Of a stretch of DNA of 14,029 nucleotides, positions 1 to 7,606 are shown piece by piece. Below the pieces are notes generated by a model. It was given only the letters and a program-made list of their open reading frames with translations. It had not been told where the DNA came from and made no database searches. Position numbers and translations under genes: made by a program. This DNA comes from Methylococcaceae bacterium (GTDB lineage Bacteria; Pseudomonadota; Gammaproteobacteria; Methylococcales; Methylomonadaceae). The DNA lies in contig JABFST010000278.1 in NCBI GenBank assembly GCA_013140465.1, positions 1-14,029 of the forward strand, given 5' to 3'. The number at the start of each line of letters is the position of its first letter. Position 1 is the first letter of the stretch.

Positions 1-2
1 AT

Positions 3-2003
3 GCCCAACAGATCGACAAAATAAACAAAAAGAACGCCGCAATTATCGCATTCAACATATTTTTTGGCGAGGCGCACGACCCAGACAACGATGGGCGTAT
101 GGCAAACATGATGGTGGCGGGCAAAAACGTAGTGCTTAGCAACTACCTAAAGCAATATATTCCCCCCAATTCCGAACCCCGCTACGATTACCGCTACGAA
201 TACCTGACCGAGCCGCTAGTCGTGTTGGAAAAAGCCGCCCTAGGCGTTGCGCCGTTTCCGCTGCCTAAAACCGTATCTACGGTCAAACAATTCTGGGCTT
301 ACAAAAACAGTGCAGGGGAAATCCCCACGTTTCCGGTCATCGTTTTTCAAAGTTACGTTTTACGGCAAGCCTATCCCGAATTCTTACAGCTGATAAACCA
401 TATCGCCCCCGACCTAGTCGTCAATTTGCCCAAACAGTTTGCCGAACTGTCTGGGCATTACCAAACCCAAGACATCACCCGCCAATTGCGCACTGTCTTT
501 GCCAAAAAAATTGATCCCGGGCATTTTGAAGACCTGTTGGTTTCTGCCAATTTCAGCCAGGAAAAAGAGCGCATGTTGCGCGCTTGGTTTGCGCTCATCA
601 CCAGCCAAGACATCCTCTACTTTAACCATTACGGCAAATCCGGGGCCATACAGACCATCACTTTTGCCGATGCGATGACGAGCCTGTCGTTTAACCCCAA
701 TGTCTACGACAACAAAATCGTTATGATAGGCTATTCGGACAATATAGAACCCGAGCGCAATCACGGTTTTTACACCGATTTGGCCGATGATCCGGGCGAA
801 GCCCTTAGCTCTACTGAAATTGCCGCGACTGCAGTCGCTAACCTCATTGACAACAGTTGGCTAAAAATCTTGCCTTTGCACCAACAACTCGCCTTGGTGA
901 TACTGTGGGGGTTGTTGCTGGGTGTCATCTGCCGGTTGTTGCGTTACCGTTATGCGGTCATGCTGATTTTCTGCCTCAGTGCCATATATGGCGGTATTGC
1001 CTATTACCAATTTTCGCGTGCGGCCCTGTGGATACCTTTGTTCATACCTCTGTTTGCGCAAACGCCCAGCGTCCTATTTTTGGCAACCTGCGGGCATTAC
1101 CTAAAAAACAAAAAAGAACAATTCAATATGTTCAAGGCATTTACTTTTTATTTGCCTGATGATGTTGTCAAAAACGTCGTGCGTAAACCCGAACGCGAGG
1201 CTATGGATGGCTTTGGCGAACTGATGCAAGGCGTATGCCTAGCCAGCGATGCAGGGCAGTACACCACGCTGTCGGAGTCTATGTCACCCGATGAACTGCA
1301 TGTGCTGATGAACCAATATTATGGCGTGATTTTTCCGCATGTGGCAAAAACGGGCGGCATCATCTCTGACGTGATAGGCGATGCGATGCTGGCCTTATGG
1401 GCCACCCCTAAAATAGAACGCACACACCGCATCAACGCGTGCGATGCCGCCTTGTCGATTAAACAATCGGTGGCTGATTTTAACAGTGCGCAGCCCCATT
1501 ACATCCGCACCCGCTTAGGTTTGCACTTTGGGGAAATGCGCCTAGGCAATGTCGGCGCCGCCGACCACTACGAATACCGCGCCATAGGCGACATCATCAA
1601 CACCTCTACGCGTATCGAGGGCCTCAATAAATTTTTAGGCACTGACATATTGGCCTCAGCACCCGTTATTGAAGGGCTAGACCAGTTCCATACGCGGGAA
1701 ATGGGGATTTTTATACTCAAAGGCAAAACTTTTCCCGTCAAAATTTACCAGCTCATCGGCTATTCATCGCGGATGGACGGGCGGTGGCTGACCTTAAACA
1801 GGGATTTTGTTAAAGCCCTTAGGTTATTCCAAGGCTACCAATGGGTTTTGGCCTTGGCTGCGTTTGAAGCTATTAAAAAAAGCTATCCTAATGATGGCCC
1901 TACACTTTTTTATATCAACTATTTAAGCACGCGCATCAACGCCATACCCAAAAATCTACCTAAAGGTCAAGAGGCGCGTATTGAAATAGGTAATATTACC
2001 TAA
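3..2003 (+). CDS. CHASE2-domain class III adenylate/guanylate cyclase (5' end outside window)
   Basis: The frame is open to the left edge with no stop, so the gene starts upstream; the ATG at 99 is internal. Numbering from that Met, the N-terminal part is the end of a CHASE2 extracytoplasmic sensor (KIVMIGYSDN near 208-217, then a DDPGEAL segment before the membrane). Three hydrophobic segments follow at about 262-335. The class III catalytic domain covers about 375-560: metal-binding Asp384 (ASDAGQYTTLSE) and Asp428 (VIGDAML), and Asn501/Arg505 (IINTSTRIE) for transition-state binding. The product should be a membrane protein with a periplasmic sensor and a cytoplasmic domain making a cyclic nucleotide. 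The residues that normally select the purine (Lys four before the second Asp, Asp seven before the Asn) are Asp424 and Arg494, so ATP specificity cannot be assumed. The downstream FecR-domain gene begins 85 bp later with no visible terminator between, suggesting co-transcription. The family call is secure; substrate and activity are not. Confidence 0.9.
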   Translation, partial: AQQIDKINKKNAAIIAFNIFFGEAHDPDNDGRMANMMVAGKNVVLSNYLKQYIPPNSEPRYDYRYEYLTEPLVVLEKAALGVAPFPLPKTVSTVKQFWAYKNSAGEIPTFPVIVFQSYVLRQAYPEFLQLINHIAPDLVVNLPKQFAELSGHYQTQDITRQLRTVFAKKIDPGHFEDLLVSANFSQEKERMLRAWFALITSQDILYFNHYGKSGAIQTITFADAMTSLSFNPNVYDNKIVMIGYSDNIEPERNHGFYTDLADDPGEALSSTEIAATAVANLIDNSWLKILPLHQQLALVILWGLLLGVICRLLRYRYAVMLIFCLSAIYGGIAYYQFSRAALWIPLFIPLFAQTPSVLFLATCGHYLKNKKEQFNMFKAFTFYLPDDVVKNVVRKPEREAMDGFGELMQGVCLASDAGQYTTLSESMSPDELHVLMNQYYGVIFPHVAKTGGIISDVIGDAMLALWATPKIERTHRINACDAALSIKQSVADFNSAQPHYIRTRLGLHFGEMRLGNVGAADHYEYRAIGDIINTSTRIEGLNKFLGTDILASAPVIEGLDQFHTREMGIFILKGKTFPVKIYQLIGYSSRMDGRWLTLNRDFVKALRLFQGYQWVLALAAFEAIKKSYPNDGPTLFYINYLSTRINAIPKNLPKGQEARIEIGNIT

Positions 2004-2088
2004 GCTCTTGCGCGAAATAACAAACTCCGCATAGAATACAAGCCATGTTTTGAGTAAGTCACGTTCGGCGACCACAACAATAATTAAC

Positions 2089-5000
2089 ATGCGTCAGAAA
2101 CCTAAGTATTATTCATTACTCTTGCTAATGCTAGTGCCATACTGGGCGCAAGCATCCTATCCATGCGAAAAACCGGTGGCTAAAGTGGTCTCAGTTGAAG
2201 GCAAAGTTGATACGCAATATGCAGAAAAGCCTGTATGGACGGATTTGCACCTCAACGACACTATTTGCACTGGCGCCAGAGTACGCACCGAAAGATGGAG
2301 CCGCGCCGTGCTGGTGCTAGGCAACGAAGCCGTCATCAATCTTAGCCAAAACGCCACCCTCGATTTTCCCGAACCCGAAAAACCTGCCGACACCTTCCTC
2401 TTAAAGATAAAAAAAGGTATCGCTTATTTTCGCAGCCGCCAAACCCAATCGCTGGACGTACAAACCCCCTTTATCAACGCCGTACACAGAGGCACCGAGT
2501 TTATGGTCGCAGTTGACGACCAACAAACCCAAGTCACCGTCTTTGACGGTTCGGTTGCCGCAACCAACGCCAACGGACAAATTCTTATTAATCAAGGCGA
2601 GACTGGCATAGGGCAAAAAGACCAACGCCCACACTTGCAAACCCTCACGATTAGCCCCCAAGACGCCGTACAATGGGCCTTGTATTATCCGCCCGTCATA
2701 GACCTGCAAGACCCGCACGCAAGCACCCAAGCCCAAATAAAATCTGCATTGGCGGCTTACCAACAAGGCGATGTCCATCGTGCCTTAGAACAACTTTCGG
2801 GTGTAGCCGGTAACAGCCAAGATACAGATTACCTGACCGTAAAAGCCTCATTGCTGCTGACCGTAGGCCGCGTAGACGAAGCCCAAGAACAACTACAGCT
2901 AGCCCTAAAAAGCCAGCATAACCACAGCACCGCCTTGGCCTTACAAGCCATCATCGCCGTCGCCAAAAACCAACAACAAGATGCACTGGTTGCGGCCCAA
3001 CAAGCCGTACAGCTCGATCCGCAGTCCGCCACCGCACAAATTGCGCTGTCTTACGCACAACAATCATTAATGCGCATACCCGCTGCTTTACAGGCTAGCC
3101 TACGGGCCACCGAATTGGCACCCAAGAACGCGCTGGCATGGGCCCGATTAGCCGAACTGCAACTATCCACAGGCGATTACGAACCCGCCTTAGCATCGGC
3201 GCAAACAGCCCAAAGCCTAAACCCCAAACTCGCCAACACCCAAACCATAAAAGGCTTTGCCGATTTGGGACAAGTCCATGCCGACCTAGCCGAACAAACC
3301 TTTACCCAAGCCATCGCCCTCGATTCAGCCAACCCTTTGCCGCGCATCGGTTTGGCTTTGGCTAAAATCCGCAATGGCAAGCTCCAAGCAGGCAAGCAAG
3401 ACCTCGAAGCCGCCGTCAACCTAAGCCCAGACAGTGCCATAGCCCGCAGCTATTTAGGCAAAGCCTATTACGAATTGCGCAACAAAGACTACGCAGATAC
3501 AGAATTTAAGCTCGCCAAAAGCCTAGACAGCAAAGATCCCACGCCTTGGTTTTACGACGCGCTGCTAAAACAAACCACCAACCGCCCAATCGAAGCCCTG
3601 CACGACATGCAGCAAGCAATGGCCTTAAACGACAACCGCGCCATCTATCGCTCTAGCTTGTTGTTGGACAAAGATCAGGCCGCCAGAAGTGCCGCCCAAG
3701 CACGTATCTACAACGATTTGGGCTTTCAACAACTGGGTTTGCTAGAAGGCTGGAAATCGGTCAACCAAGATCCCAGCAATTACTCGGCGCACCGTTTATT
3801 GGCGGACAACTACGCAGCCTTGCCCCGCCACGAATTTGCCCGGGTGAGCGAATTGCTGCAATCGCAATTGCTGCAACCTGTCAACATTACGCCAATACAA
3901 CCCAATTTGGCAGAAACCAACCTGTTTATCTTAAACAGCCTAGGGCCCTCTGATTTTAGCTACAACGAATACAACCCTTTATTTGAATACAACCGCTATG
4001 CCCTGCAAGCCTCGGGTTTGGTCGGCGGCAACAACACTTATGGCGACAACGTGGCCTTATCAGGCTTATACGACAACATCTCGTTTAGCTTAGGCCAATT
4101 TCATTACGAAACCAACGGCTTTAGGGACAACAATTTCCTTAAAAAAGACCTTTATAACGCGTTTTTACAAGCGCGTGTCACTGAAAAGCTCAATTTGCAA
4201 GGCGAGTTTAGGCATGAAGAACGCTATAACGGCGATTTGACACAAAATTTTTATAACAGCAATTTTTCCGACAGCTTTAGTAAAAAATCCAATATAGACA
4301 CTTATCGCTTAGGTGGGCGTTATGTGTTTAGCCCGCAGTCTACTTTGATAGGCTCGTTCATTTATCAGGATATTAATATCGACCAAGAAGGCATCCATTC
4401 TAAGGGTGATGACTTGGTATCAAAGCAAACAGGCACTATTTCTGAATTGCAGCATAATTACACGCAATCTGGCTTTAATATGCTGACTGGCTTTGGCTAT
4501 ATCGACCAAGAAGCGAAGAACCAAGGCTTTTTCTTGGGTTTTCCTAGAACGCTTAAGCCTAACGTTTCGGATATAAGCAAGGCCAATGTTTATAATTATA
4601 CTAAGTTTAATATTAATAATGCTTTGCGTGCGACTGCGGGATTTAGTGCTGATTTTTATAATCAAACCGTCGCTAAAAATGACTATGAAAAGAATTTAGT
4701 GCACCCTAAATTAGGCATAGAATGGAACCCTTGGTCTTCGACTACCTTACGCGCAGCTGCGTTCAGGGCGATGAGCTTTACGCGTACCCAAAACCAAACC
4801 TTAGAGCCTACACAAGTGGCTGGGTTTAACCAATTATACGATGACCGTGACCGTAGCGTGTTCTGGCGTTATGGCGTGGGCATAGACCATAAGCTGAATC
4901 AAGATTTGGCAGTCGGTGTAGAGTATTCGGAAAGAAAATTAGATGTCCCTGTCGGTGATACGGAGCTAGTGGATAAGTCAGAACAACTGGCTAGGGCATA

Positions 5001-5436
5001 CATTTATTACGCTATAACAAACTATCTCACAATAAATACGGAGTATTTTTATGAGCGGATTGATCAGAATAACTTAGTTTTTGATGTTGATTCGTCAGGA
5101 TTATTTCATATTGCCCAAACCCATAGGATACCGATAACAATTAATCTGTTTAGTTCTAATGGGTTGTCCTTAAAAATAAAGAACACACTCACCCATCAGT
5201 CAGGGCTGTTCCAAGAAAGTTCAGTCTATAATTCACAATCATTCGGGGTATCAGATTTTTATTTGTTGGATTTAAACCTAAGCTATCGCTTGCCTAAAAG
5301 ATATGGCATGATTAGCGTAGGTGTAAATAATGTTTTAGATACCCGTTTTAATTATCAAAATACTACGATTAATGCGAATGAAGTTTTATTTGCACCTAGC
5401 CGTTTAATTTTTTCTAAAATAACACTGGCTTTTTAG
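2089..5436 (+). CDS. Exported FecR domain-TPR-outer membrane beta-barrel protein
   Basis: The chosen ATG at 2089 gives a clean signal peptide (MRQKPKYYSLLLLMLVPYWAQA, cleavage after residue 22). A TTG at 2050 would add 13 polar residues in front of it, and neither start has a clear Shine-Dalgarno. The mature protein has a FecR-like domain at about 55-175 (LLKIKKGIAYFRSR, TPFINAVHRGTEFMV, VTVFDGSV). A long alpha-helical array of TPR-like repeats follows at about 215-560 (AL-rich, with motifs such as AVQLDPQSATAQIAL and ATELAPKNALAWARL). From about 620 to 1115 there are alternating aromatic/polar strands typical of a TonB-receptor-like barrel, ending in a final Phe (FSKITLAF), the usual beta-signal for BAM insertion. 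No plug domain or TonB box was seen, so transport is doubtful. FecR proteins normally relay signals in the periplasm. Here the domain is fused to the barrel and sits beside a CHASE2 cyclase, so a sensory role is inferred. The last third is visibly richer in A/T-ending codons than the TPR part. Confidence 0.85.
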   Translation: MRQKPKYYSLLLLMLVPYWAQASYPCEKPVAKVVSVEGKVDTQYAEKPVWTDLHLNDTICTGARVRTERWSRAVLVLGNEAVINLSQNATLDFPEPEKPADTFLLKIKKGIAYFRSRQTQSLDVQTPFINAVHRGTEFMVAVDDQQTQVTVFDGSVAATNANGQILINQGETGIGQKDQRPHLQTLTISPQDAVQWALYYPPVIDLQDPHASTQAQIKSALAAYQQGDVHRALEQLSGVAGNSQDTDYLTVKASLLLTVGRVDEAQEQLQLALKSQHNHSTALALQAIIAVAKNQQQDALVAAQQAVQLDPQSATAQIALSYAQQSLMRIPAALQASLRATELAPKNALAWARLAELQLSTGDYEPALASAQTAQSLNPKLANTQTIKGFADLGQVHADLAEQTFTQAIALDSANPLPRIGLALAKIRNGKLQAGKQDLEAAVNLSPDSAIARSYLGKAYYELRNKDYADTEFKLAKSLDSKDPTPWFYDALLKQTTNRPIEALHDMQQAMALNDNRAIYRSSLLLDKDQAARSAAQARIYNDLGFQQLGLLEGWKSVNQDPSNYSAHRLLADNYAALPRHEFARVSELLQSQLLQPVNITPIQPNLAETNLFILNSLGPSDFSYNEYNPLFEYNRYALQASGLVGGNNTYGDNVALSGLYDNISFSLGQFHYETNGFRDNNFLKKDLYNAFLQARVTEKLNLQGEFRHEERYNGDLTQNFYNSNFSDSFSKKSNIDTYRLGGRYVFSPQSTLIGSFIYQDINIDQEGIHSKGDDLVSKQTGTISELQHNYTQSGFNMLTGFGYIDQEAKNQGFFLGFPRTLKPNVSDISKANVYNYTKFNINNALRATAGFSADFYNQTVAKNDYEKNLVHPKLGIEWNPWSSTTLRAAAFRAMSFTRTQNQTLEPTQVAGFNQLYDDRDRSVFWRYGVGIDHKLNQDLAVGVEYSERKLDVPVGDTELVDKSEQLARAYIYYAITNYLTINTEYFYERIDQNNLVFDVDSSGLFHIAQTHRIPITINLFSSNGLSLKIKNTLTHQSGLFQESSVYNSQSFGVSDFYLLDLNLSYRLPKRYGMISVGVNNVLDTRFNYQNTTINANEVLFAPSRLIFSKITLAF

Positions 5437-5470
5437 TGTGGCGTTAAGGGCACTAAAAGCTATTTTTATA
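5431..5470 (+). terminator. Possible Rho-independent terminator after the FecR-TPR-barrel gene
   Basis: An 8-bp inverted repeat (TTTTAGTG at 5431-5438, CACTAAAA at 5451-5458) overlaps the stop codon, has a 12-nt loop and is followed by the T-rich run CTATTTTTATA. The stem is AT-rich and the loop long, so it would be weak. Its place at the end of the two-gene unit supports it. Confidence 0.35.
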
Positions 5471-5501
5471 GACTAAGGTTATTTCTTTATAAATTATAAA
5501 A

Positions 5502-5849
5502 ATGCCTTTTTATTTTTGGATACTTGCTACTATGAATACACTAAAATTAGGGAATAAAATAATTACTGATTATCCAGCTACGGAAACCCATTGGATAAAT
5601 CCTAGCAAAATAAAAAACCATCTCAAAAGATTCGGCTTGCTTTATACTTTTGCCGTTTTGGTGATAGGTGCAACCATCATGCAAGCAACTCAATACAGAT
5701 GTTACACTTATAATCAACTTGGCTCTGATGCTTGTGTGCAATATAAATGCACAAGCAATTGCGGTAACTTTCCTACTAACTGGAAACCATCGGGTAAGGA
5801 ATGGAATGGTGCATGCCCCAATAAGCCGCCTAGCAACTGCCCTGCTTAA
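5502..5849 (+). CDS. Small exported or membrane-anchored six-cysteine protein, copy 1 of a shared module
   Basis: A 115-residue protein of unknown function. Its C-terminal ~50 residues form a module with six cysteines (YRC, DAC, YKC, SNC, GAC, SNC) ending in PPSNCPA. The module is almost identical to the C-terminus of the protein at 6431-6997. The six Cys could form three disulfides after export. A single hydrophobic stretch at about residues 45-61 (LLYTFAVLVIGATIMQA) lies directly before the module and would act as a late signal peptide or membrane anchor. The N-terminal 44 residues are unrelated to the other copy. The start is uncertain: no Shine-Dalgarno is visible at 5502, and an in-frame ATG at 5532 (MNTLKLGNK) is an alternative. 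The gene lies behind the FecR-barrel gene and in front of a block of palindromic repeats. A chimera of a foreign leader with a mobile Cys module is possible; no function is claimed. Confidence 0.6.
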   Translation: MPFYFWILATMNTLKLGNKIITDYPATETHWINPSKIKNHLKRFGLLYTFAVLVIGATIMQATQYRCYTYNQLGSDACVQYKCTSNCGNFPTNWKPSGKEWNGACPNKPPSNCPA

Positions 5850-5862
5850 TTGTTTGGGCTAG
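5692..5862 (+). repeat. Direct repeat, copy 1: Cys-module coding DNA plus 3' noncoding tail
   Basis: This segment matches 6840-7010 closely at the nucleotide level. The match covers the six-cysteine module, the stop codon and the first noncoding bases after it (TTAATTGTTTGGGCTAG is identical in both). Similarity fades abruptly upstream of the module. The pattern fits duplication or transfer of a DNA cassette rather than convergence of the two proteins. Confidence 0.8.
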
Positions 5863-5916
5863 TATATTGCCCAACAACGGTAAGGGCTGCCAATTTTAAA
5901 CGGCTTGCCCTTATCC
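5849..5916. repeat. Two adjacent imperfect hairpins downstream of copy 1
   Basis: The first inverted repeat pairs TTGTTTGGGC (5850-5859) with GCCCAACAA (5869-5877). The second pairs TAAGGGCTGCC (5881-5891) with GGCTTGCCCTTA (5902-5913), with one bulge. No T-run follows either, so intrinsic termination is not evident. The second copy of the module lacks about 83 bp found here (5863-5945), so this DNA looks like an insertion or a locus-specific trailer. Confidence 0.5.
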
Positions 5917-5945
5917 AAAACCATCCGCTACACTTTTGTTTCCTG

Positions 5946-6067
5946 CCTAGTAAACCGGAATAAGGCCGTTAAACGTATGTGAAAACGCAAGGTTACGGCA
6001 CACCGCACCGACGTATGCCGTAATCTGCACTTTGCTTATGCGAATAGCGGCTTATTCGGCCTACTGG
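5946..6067. repeat. 122-bp palindromic repeat element with inverted ends
   Basis: The left end CCTAGTAAACCGGAATAAGG (from 5946) is the imperfect inverse of the right end CGGCTTATTCGGCCTACTGG (6048-6067). Inside is a perfect 8-bp hairpin, TTACGGCA (5993-6000) with TGCCGTAA (6016-6023). A related but right-truncated copy lies at 7011-7110, in each case downstream of a Cys-module gene. It has no coding capacity; it looks like a small non-autonomous or REP-like intergenic element. Confidence 0.65.
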
Positions 6068-6169
6068 GCTTTTCGATACGCTAATCACCTTGGCTATCTT
6101 TATATTGTTCAGTCCCCCGCCAATAAATGATTATTGGTGTTTATGTATTAACCGCTATAGCAGGTAAAC

Positions 6170-6381
6170 ATTCAGTCCCGCTTCTTAAAAGGAGGGGAGA
6201 TCTTGCGAGGGAGCCTGAATAAGTACTCTAGCTGAGGGGCAGAATAATCTCGCCGTACTTATTCAGGCCTCCTCGCAAGCTCTCCCCCCTTGAAAAGAGG
6301 GGGAGAGCTTGCGAGGGTGTTGAGGGGGGTTATTCAAAAAACCTCCCCTAACCCCTCCTTTTTAAGGAGGGGGACTGAATA
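6170..6381. mobile_element. MITE-like palindromic element, about 212 bp
   Basis: The ends are about 28-bp imperfect inverted repeats: ATTCAGTCCC... at 6170 and ...GGGACTGAAT ending at 6380, each followed inward by a CCTCCTTAAAAAGGAGG-type core. The interior is heavily folded. One arm at about 6190-6226 is inverted at about 6255-6290, across GAATAAGTAC / GTACTTATTC. CCTCGCAAGCTCTCCCCC (6270-6287) is then inverted perfectly at 6299-6316. No ORF lies inside. A partial relative lies at 7617-7675, and a short piece of the same terminus (TTCAGTCCCCCGCC) is at about 6110-6123. No convincing target-site duplication was found. The element ends 50 bp before the next start codon, so it may also affect that transcript. 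Confidence 0.7.
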
Positions 6382-6430
6382 TTTACTCATCGGCGTAGCC
6401 ATTGCCTTAAGATTTTAATAGGAGCAAACA

Positions 6431-6997
6431 ATGCGTCAATTTATTCGGTTTCTGTTACTGGCAAGCTCTATTTTCGCCAGCCCTTATACTTTTGCAGACG
6501 ATATACCCGTCACGACCCTGCCCGCTGAATTGTCTGCCGTGGAAATAGCCATAGGCAGTATCGGCACGGGCATAGACAATAAGGCTTACCGCAAATTGCG
6601 GCATATTATTGGCGATGCGGTGGCCAAAAATGTCATCGATAAATTTGTGGTTTACAATTACGGCATAGAAGGCGGTTTTTCCGGCTGTGTCCAAGCCAGC
6701 CCTAGTGCCACGATTCCCGCGTTTGAAAAATTCACCCAACGCCTCAGCACGCTACACCCCAAACCCGGCACCACTTACACCTACACCCCCACCACCGACT
6801 GCATAAACACCGCATCAGCAGCGGCGAAGGCTGCTACGAAATACCAATGTTTAACTTATGATCAAGGTGGATCTGATGTTTGTAGGCAATACAAATGCAC
6901 AAGTAATTGCGGTAACTTCCCTACAAACTGGAAACCATCAGGCAAGCAATGGGGTGGTGCTTGCCCAAATAACCCACCGAGTAATTGCCTTGCTTAA
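6431..6997 (+). CDS. Exported protein with C-terminal six-cysteine module, copy 2
   Basis: A 188-residue protein of unknown function. The start is well supported: AGGAG at 6420-6424 is 6 nt before the ATG. A typical signal peptide (MRQFIRFLLLASSIFASPYTFA) is followed by the mature chain at DDIPVTT. The N-terminal region (about 23-130) has two further cysteines and an amphipathic segment (NKAYRKLRHIIGDAVAKNVI); I do not recognise a family. A spacer rich in Thr/Pro and then Ala (about 115-137) leads to the ~50-residue module (YQC ... SNCLA) shared with the protein ending at 5849. The linker plus Cys-knot-like tail suggests a two-domain secreted protein, with the tail stabilised by disulfides. 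The shared DNA continues past the stop into a palindromic repeat. Toxin, adhesin or binding module are all open; none is supported directly. Confidence 0.75.
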   Translation: MRQFIRFLLLASSIFASPYTFADDIPVTTLPAELSAVEIAIGSIGTGIDNKAYRKLRHIIGDAVAKNVIDKFVVYNYGIEGGFSGCVQASPSATIPAFEKFTQRLSTLHPKPGTTYTYTPTTDCINTASAAAKAATKYQCLTYDQGGSDVCRQYKCTSNCGNFPTNWKPSGKQWGGACPNNPPSNCLA

Positions 6998-7010
6998 TTG
7001 TTTGGGCTAG
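6840..7010 (+). repeat. Direct repeat, copy 2: Cys-module coding DNA plus 3' noncoding tail
   Basis: This is the partner of 5692-5862. Many differences between copies fall at third codon positions (for example AGCAATTGCGG versus AGTAATTGCGG), which suggests the module stayed under protein-level selection after duplication. Here the tail runs directly into the palindromic element at 7011, without the extra 83 bp seen in copy 1. Confidence 0.8.
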
Positions 7011-7110
7011 CCTAGTAGGCCGGAATAAGGCCGTTTGAACGCCAGTGAAAACGGCTGTTTCCGGCACACCGCACCCACGATGCGCCAGAAATGCCACTAC
7101 GCTGACGCGA
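7011..7110. repeat. Second copy of the palindromic repeat, right end missing
   Basis: It aligns with about the first 100 bp of the 5946-6067 element: both begin CCTAGTA, share CCGGAATAAGGCCGTT and GCACACCGCAC, and end near GC(T)(T/G)A(T/C)GCGA. The inverted right terminus is absent. It can still fold, through GCCGGAA/TTCCGGC and GGCCGTT/AACGGCT pairings. The remaining sequence 7111-7214 contains no gene that I can support. Confidence 0.6.
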
Positions 7111-7214
7111 CTATGAAAGCATTCATGTAGGAGAGGCTTTAGCCCTGACTGCAAAGCTAAACCTCCCCCACAAAAAATACACCTATAACTGCTCATGAGT
7201 TGTAGGCAACAGCC

Positions 7215-7251
7215 ATAGACCTGCGAGGTTTTATAAACCTCGCAGGTCTAT
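7215..7251. repeat. Perfect 17-bp hairpin
   Basis: ATAGACCTGCGAGGTTT (7215-7231) is followed by a 3-nt loop and its exact reverse complement (7235-7251). There is no T-tract on either side, so it is not an obvious terminator. Palindromes with a GACCTGCGAGGT-type arm are familiar as dispersed intergenic repeats in diverse bacteria (recalled, not checked). Confidence 0.8.
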
Positions 7252-7316
7252 CCTGCCGCTAAAGTGACGCTATTGGGACATAAACCAATCGTACTTTTTC
7301 ACCCCACCCCTTGAAT

Positions 7317-7606
7317 CATAAGTATCTACACAAGTCATTAGTCCGTCATTCCGGCATGGATGCCGGACTCGTTAGAGCGCATAGCGAATCTAGTGCCACG
7401 GACGGTCGCTTCGGGAAGCTGTAAGTGCTTGATTAAGCATTGCCGTCATAGTGAACACTCACATCCGTGTGACTGGATTCATGCAGGGCTATCCTGCCCT
7501 GCACCCTAACGGGTTAATGCAAATCCGCTCCCGGCGGATTTGTCTGGCATCCATGCCAGTATGACGGTGCTTTTATAACTTGCTCAAACTTGTTTAGATA
7601 CTTATG
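7317..7606. mobile_element. 290-bp MITE-like element with inverted ends and 10-bp target duplication
   Basis: The termini CATAAGTATCTACACAAGT (7317-7335) and ACTTGTTTAGATACTTATG (7588-7606) are inverted repeats with one mismatch. A second inverted pair lies inside: CCGTCATTCCGGCATGGATG (from 7343) against CATCCATGCCAGTATGACGG (ending 7566). The element is flanked by the direct repeat CCCCTTGAAT at 7307-7316 and 7607-7616, which reads as a target-site duplication. Internal hairpins include AAATCCGC/GCGGATTT near 7521-7542. No transposase ORF is present, so movement would need a transposase supplied elsewhere. The flank is itself part of the CCTCC/GGAGG palindromic repeat, so this is a nested insertion. 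Confidence 0.75.

Noticed and set aside
1..24. ATG at the very first base as a gene start
   Set aside because: That frame hits a stop after seven codons. The cyclase frame is a different one and is open to the window edge.
2050..2088. TTG start adding 13 residues to the FecR-TPR-barrel protein
   Set aside because: It would place a polar stretch before a good signal peptide and has no ribosome site; the ATG at 2089 is more natural.
5868..5975. Integron attC-like site: GCCCAAC (RYYYAAC form) and GTTAAAC (GTTRRRY form) about 108 bp apart after a small ORF
   Set aside because: The two core sites are not complementary across the middle, the intervening DNA does not fold as one symmetric cruciform, and the second module copy lacks the GTTRRRY motif. 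No integron integrase is present.
6921..7196. 91-codon minus-strand frame over the end of the second Cys-module gene
   Set aside because: It is antisense to a supported gene and runs through palindromic repeat DNA; no start signals or domain.
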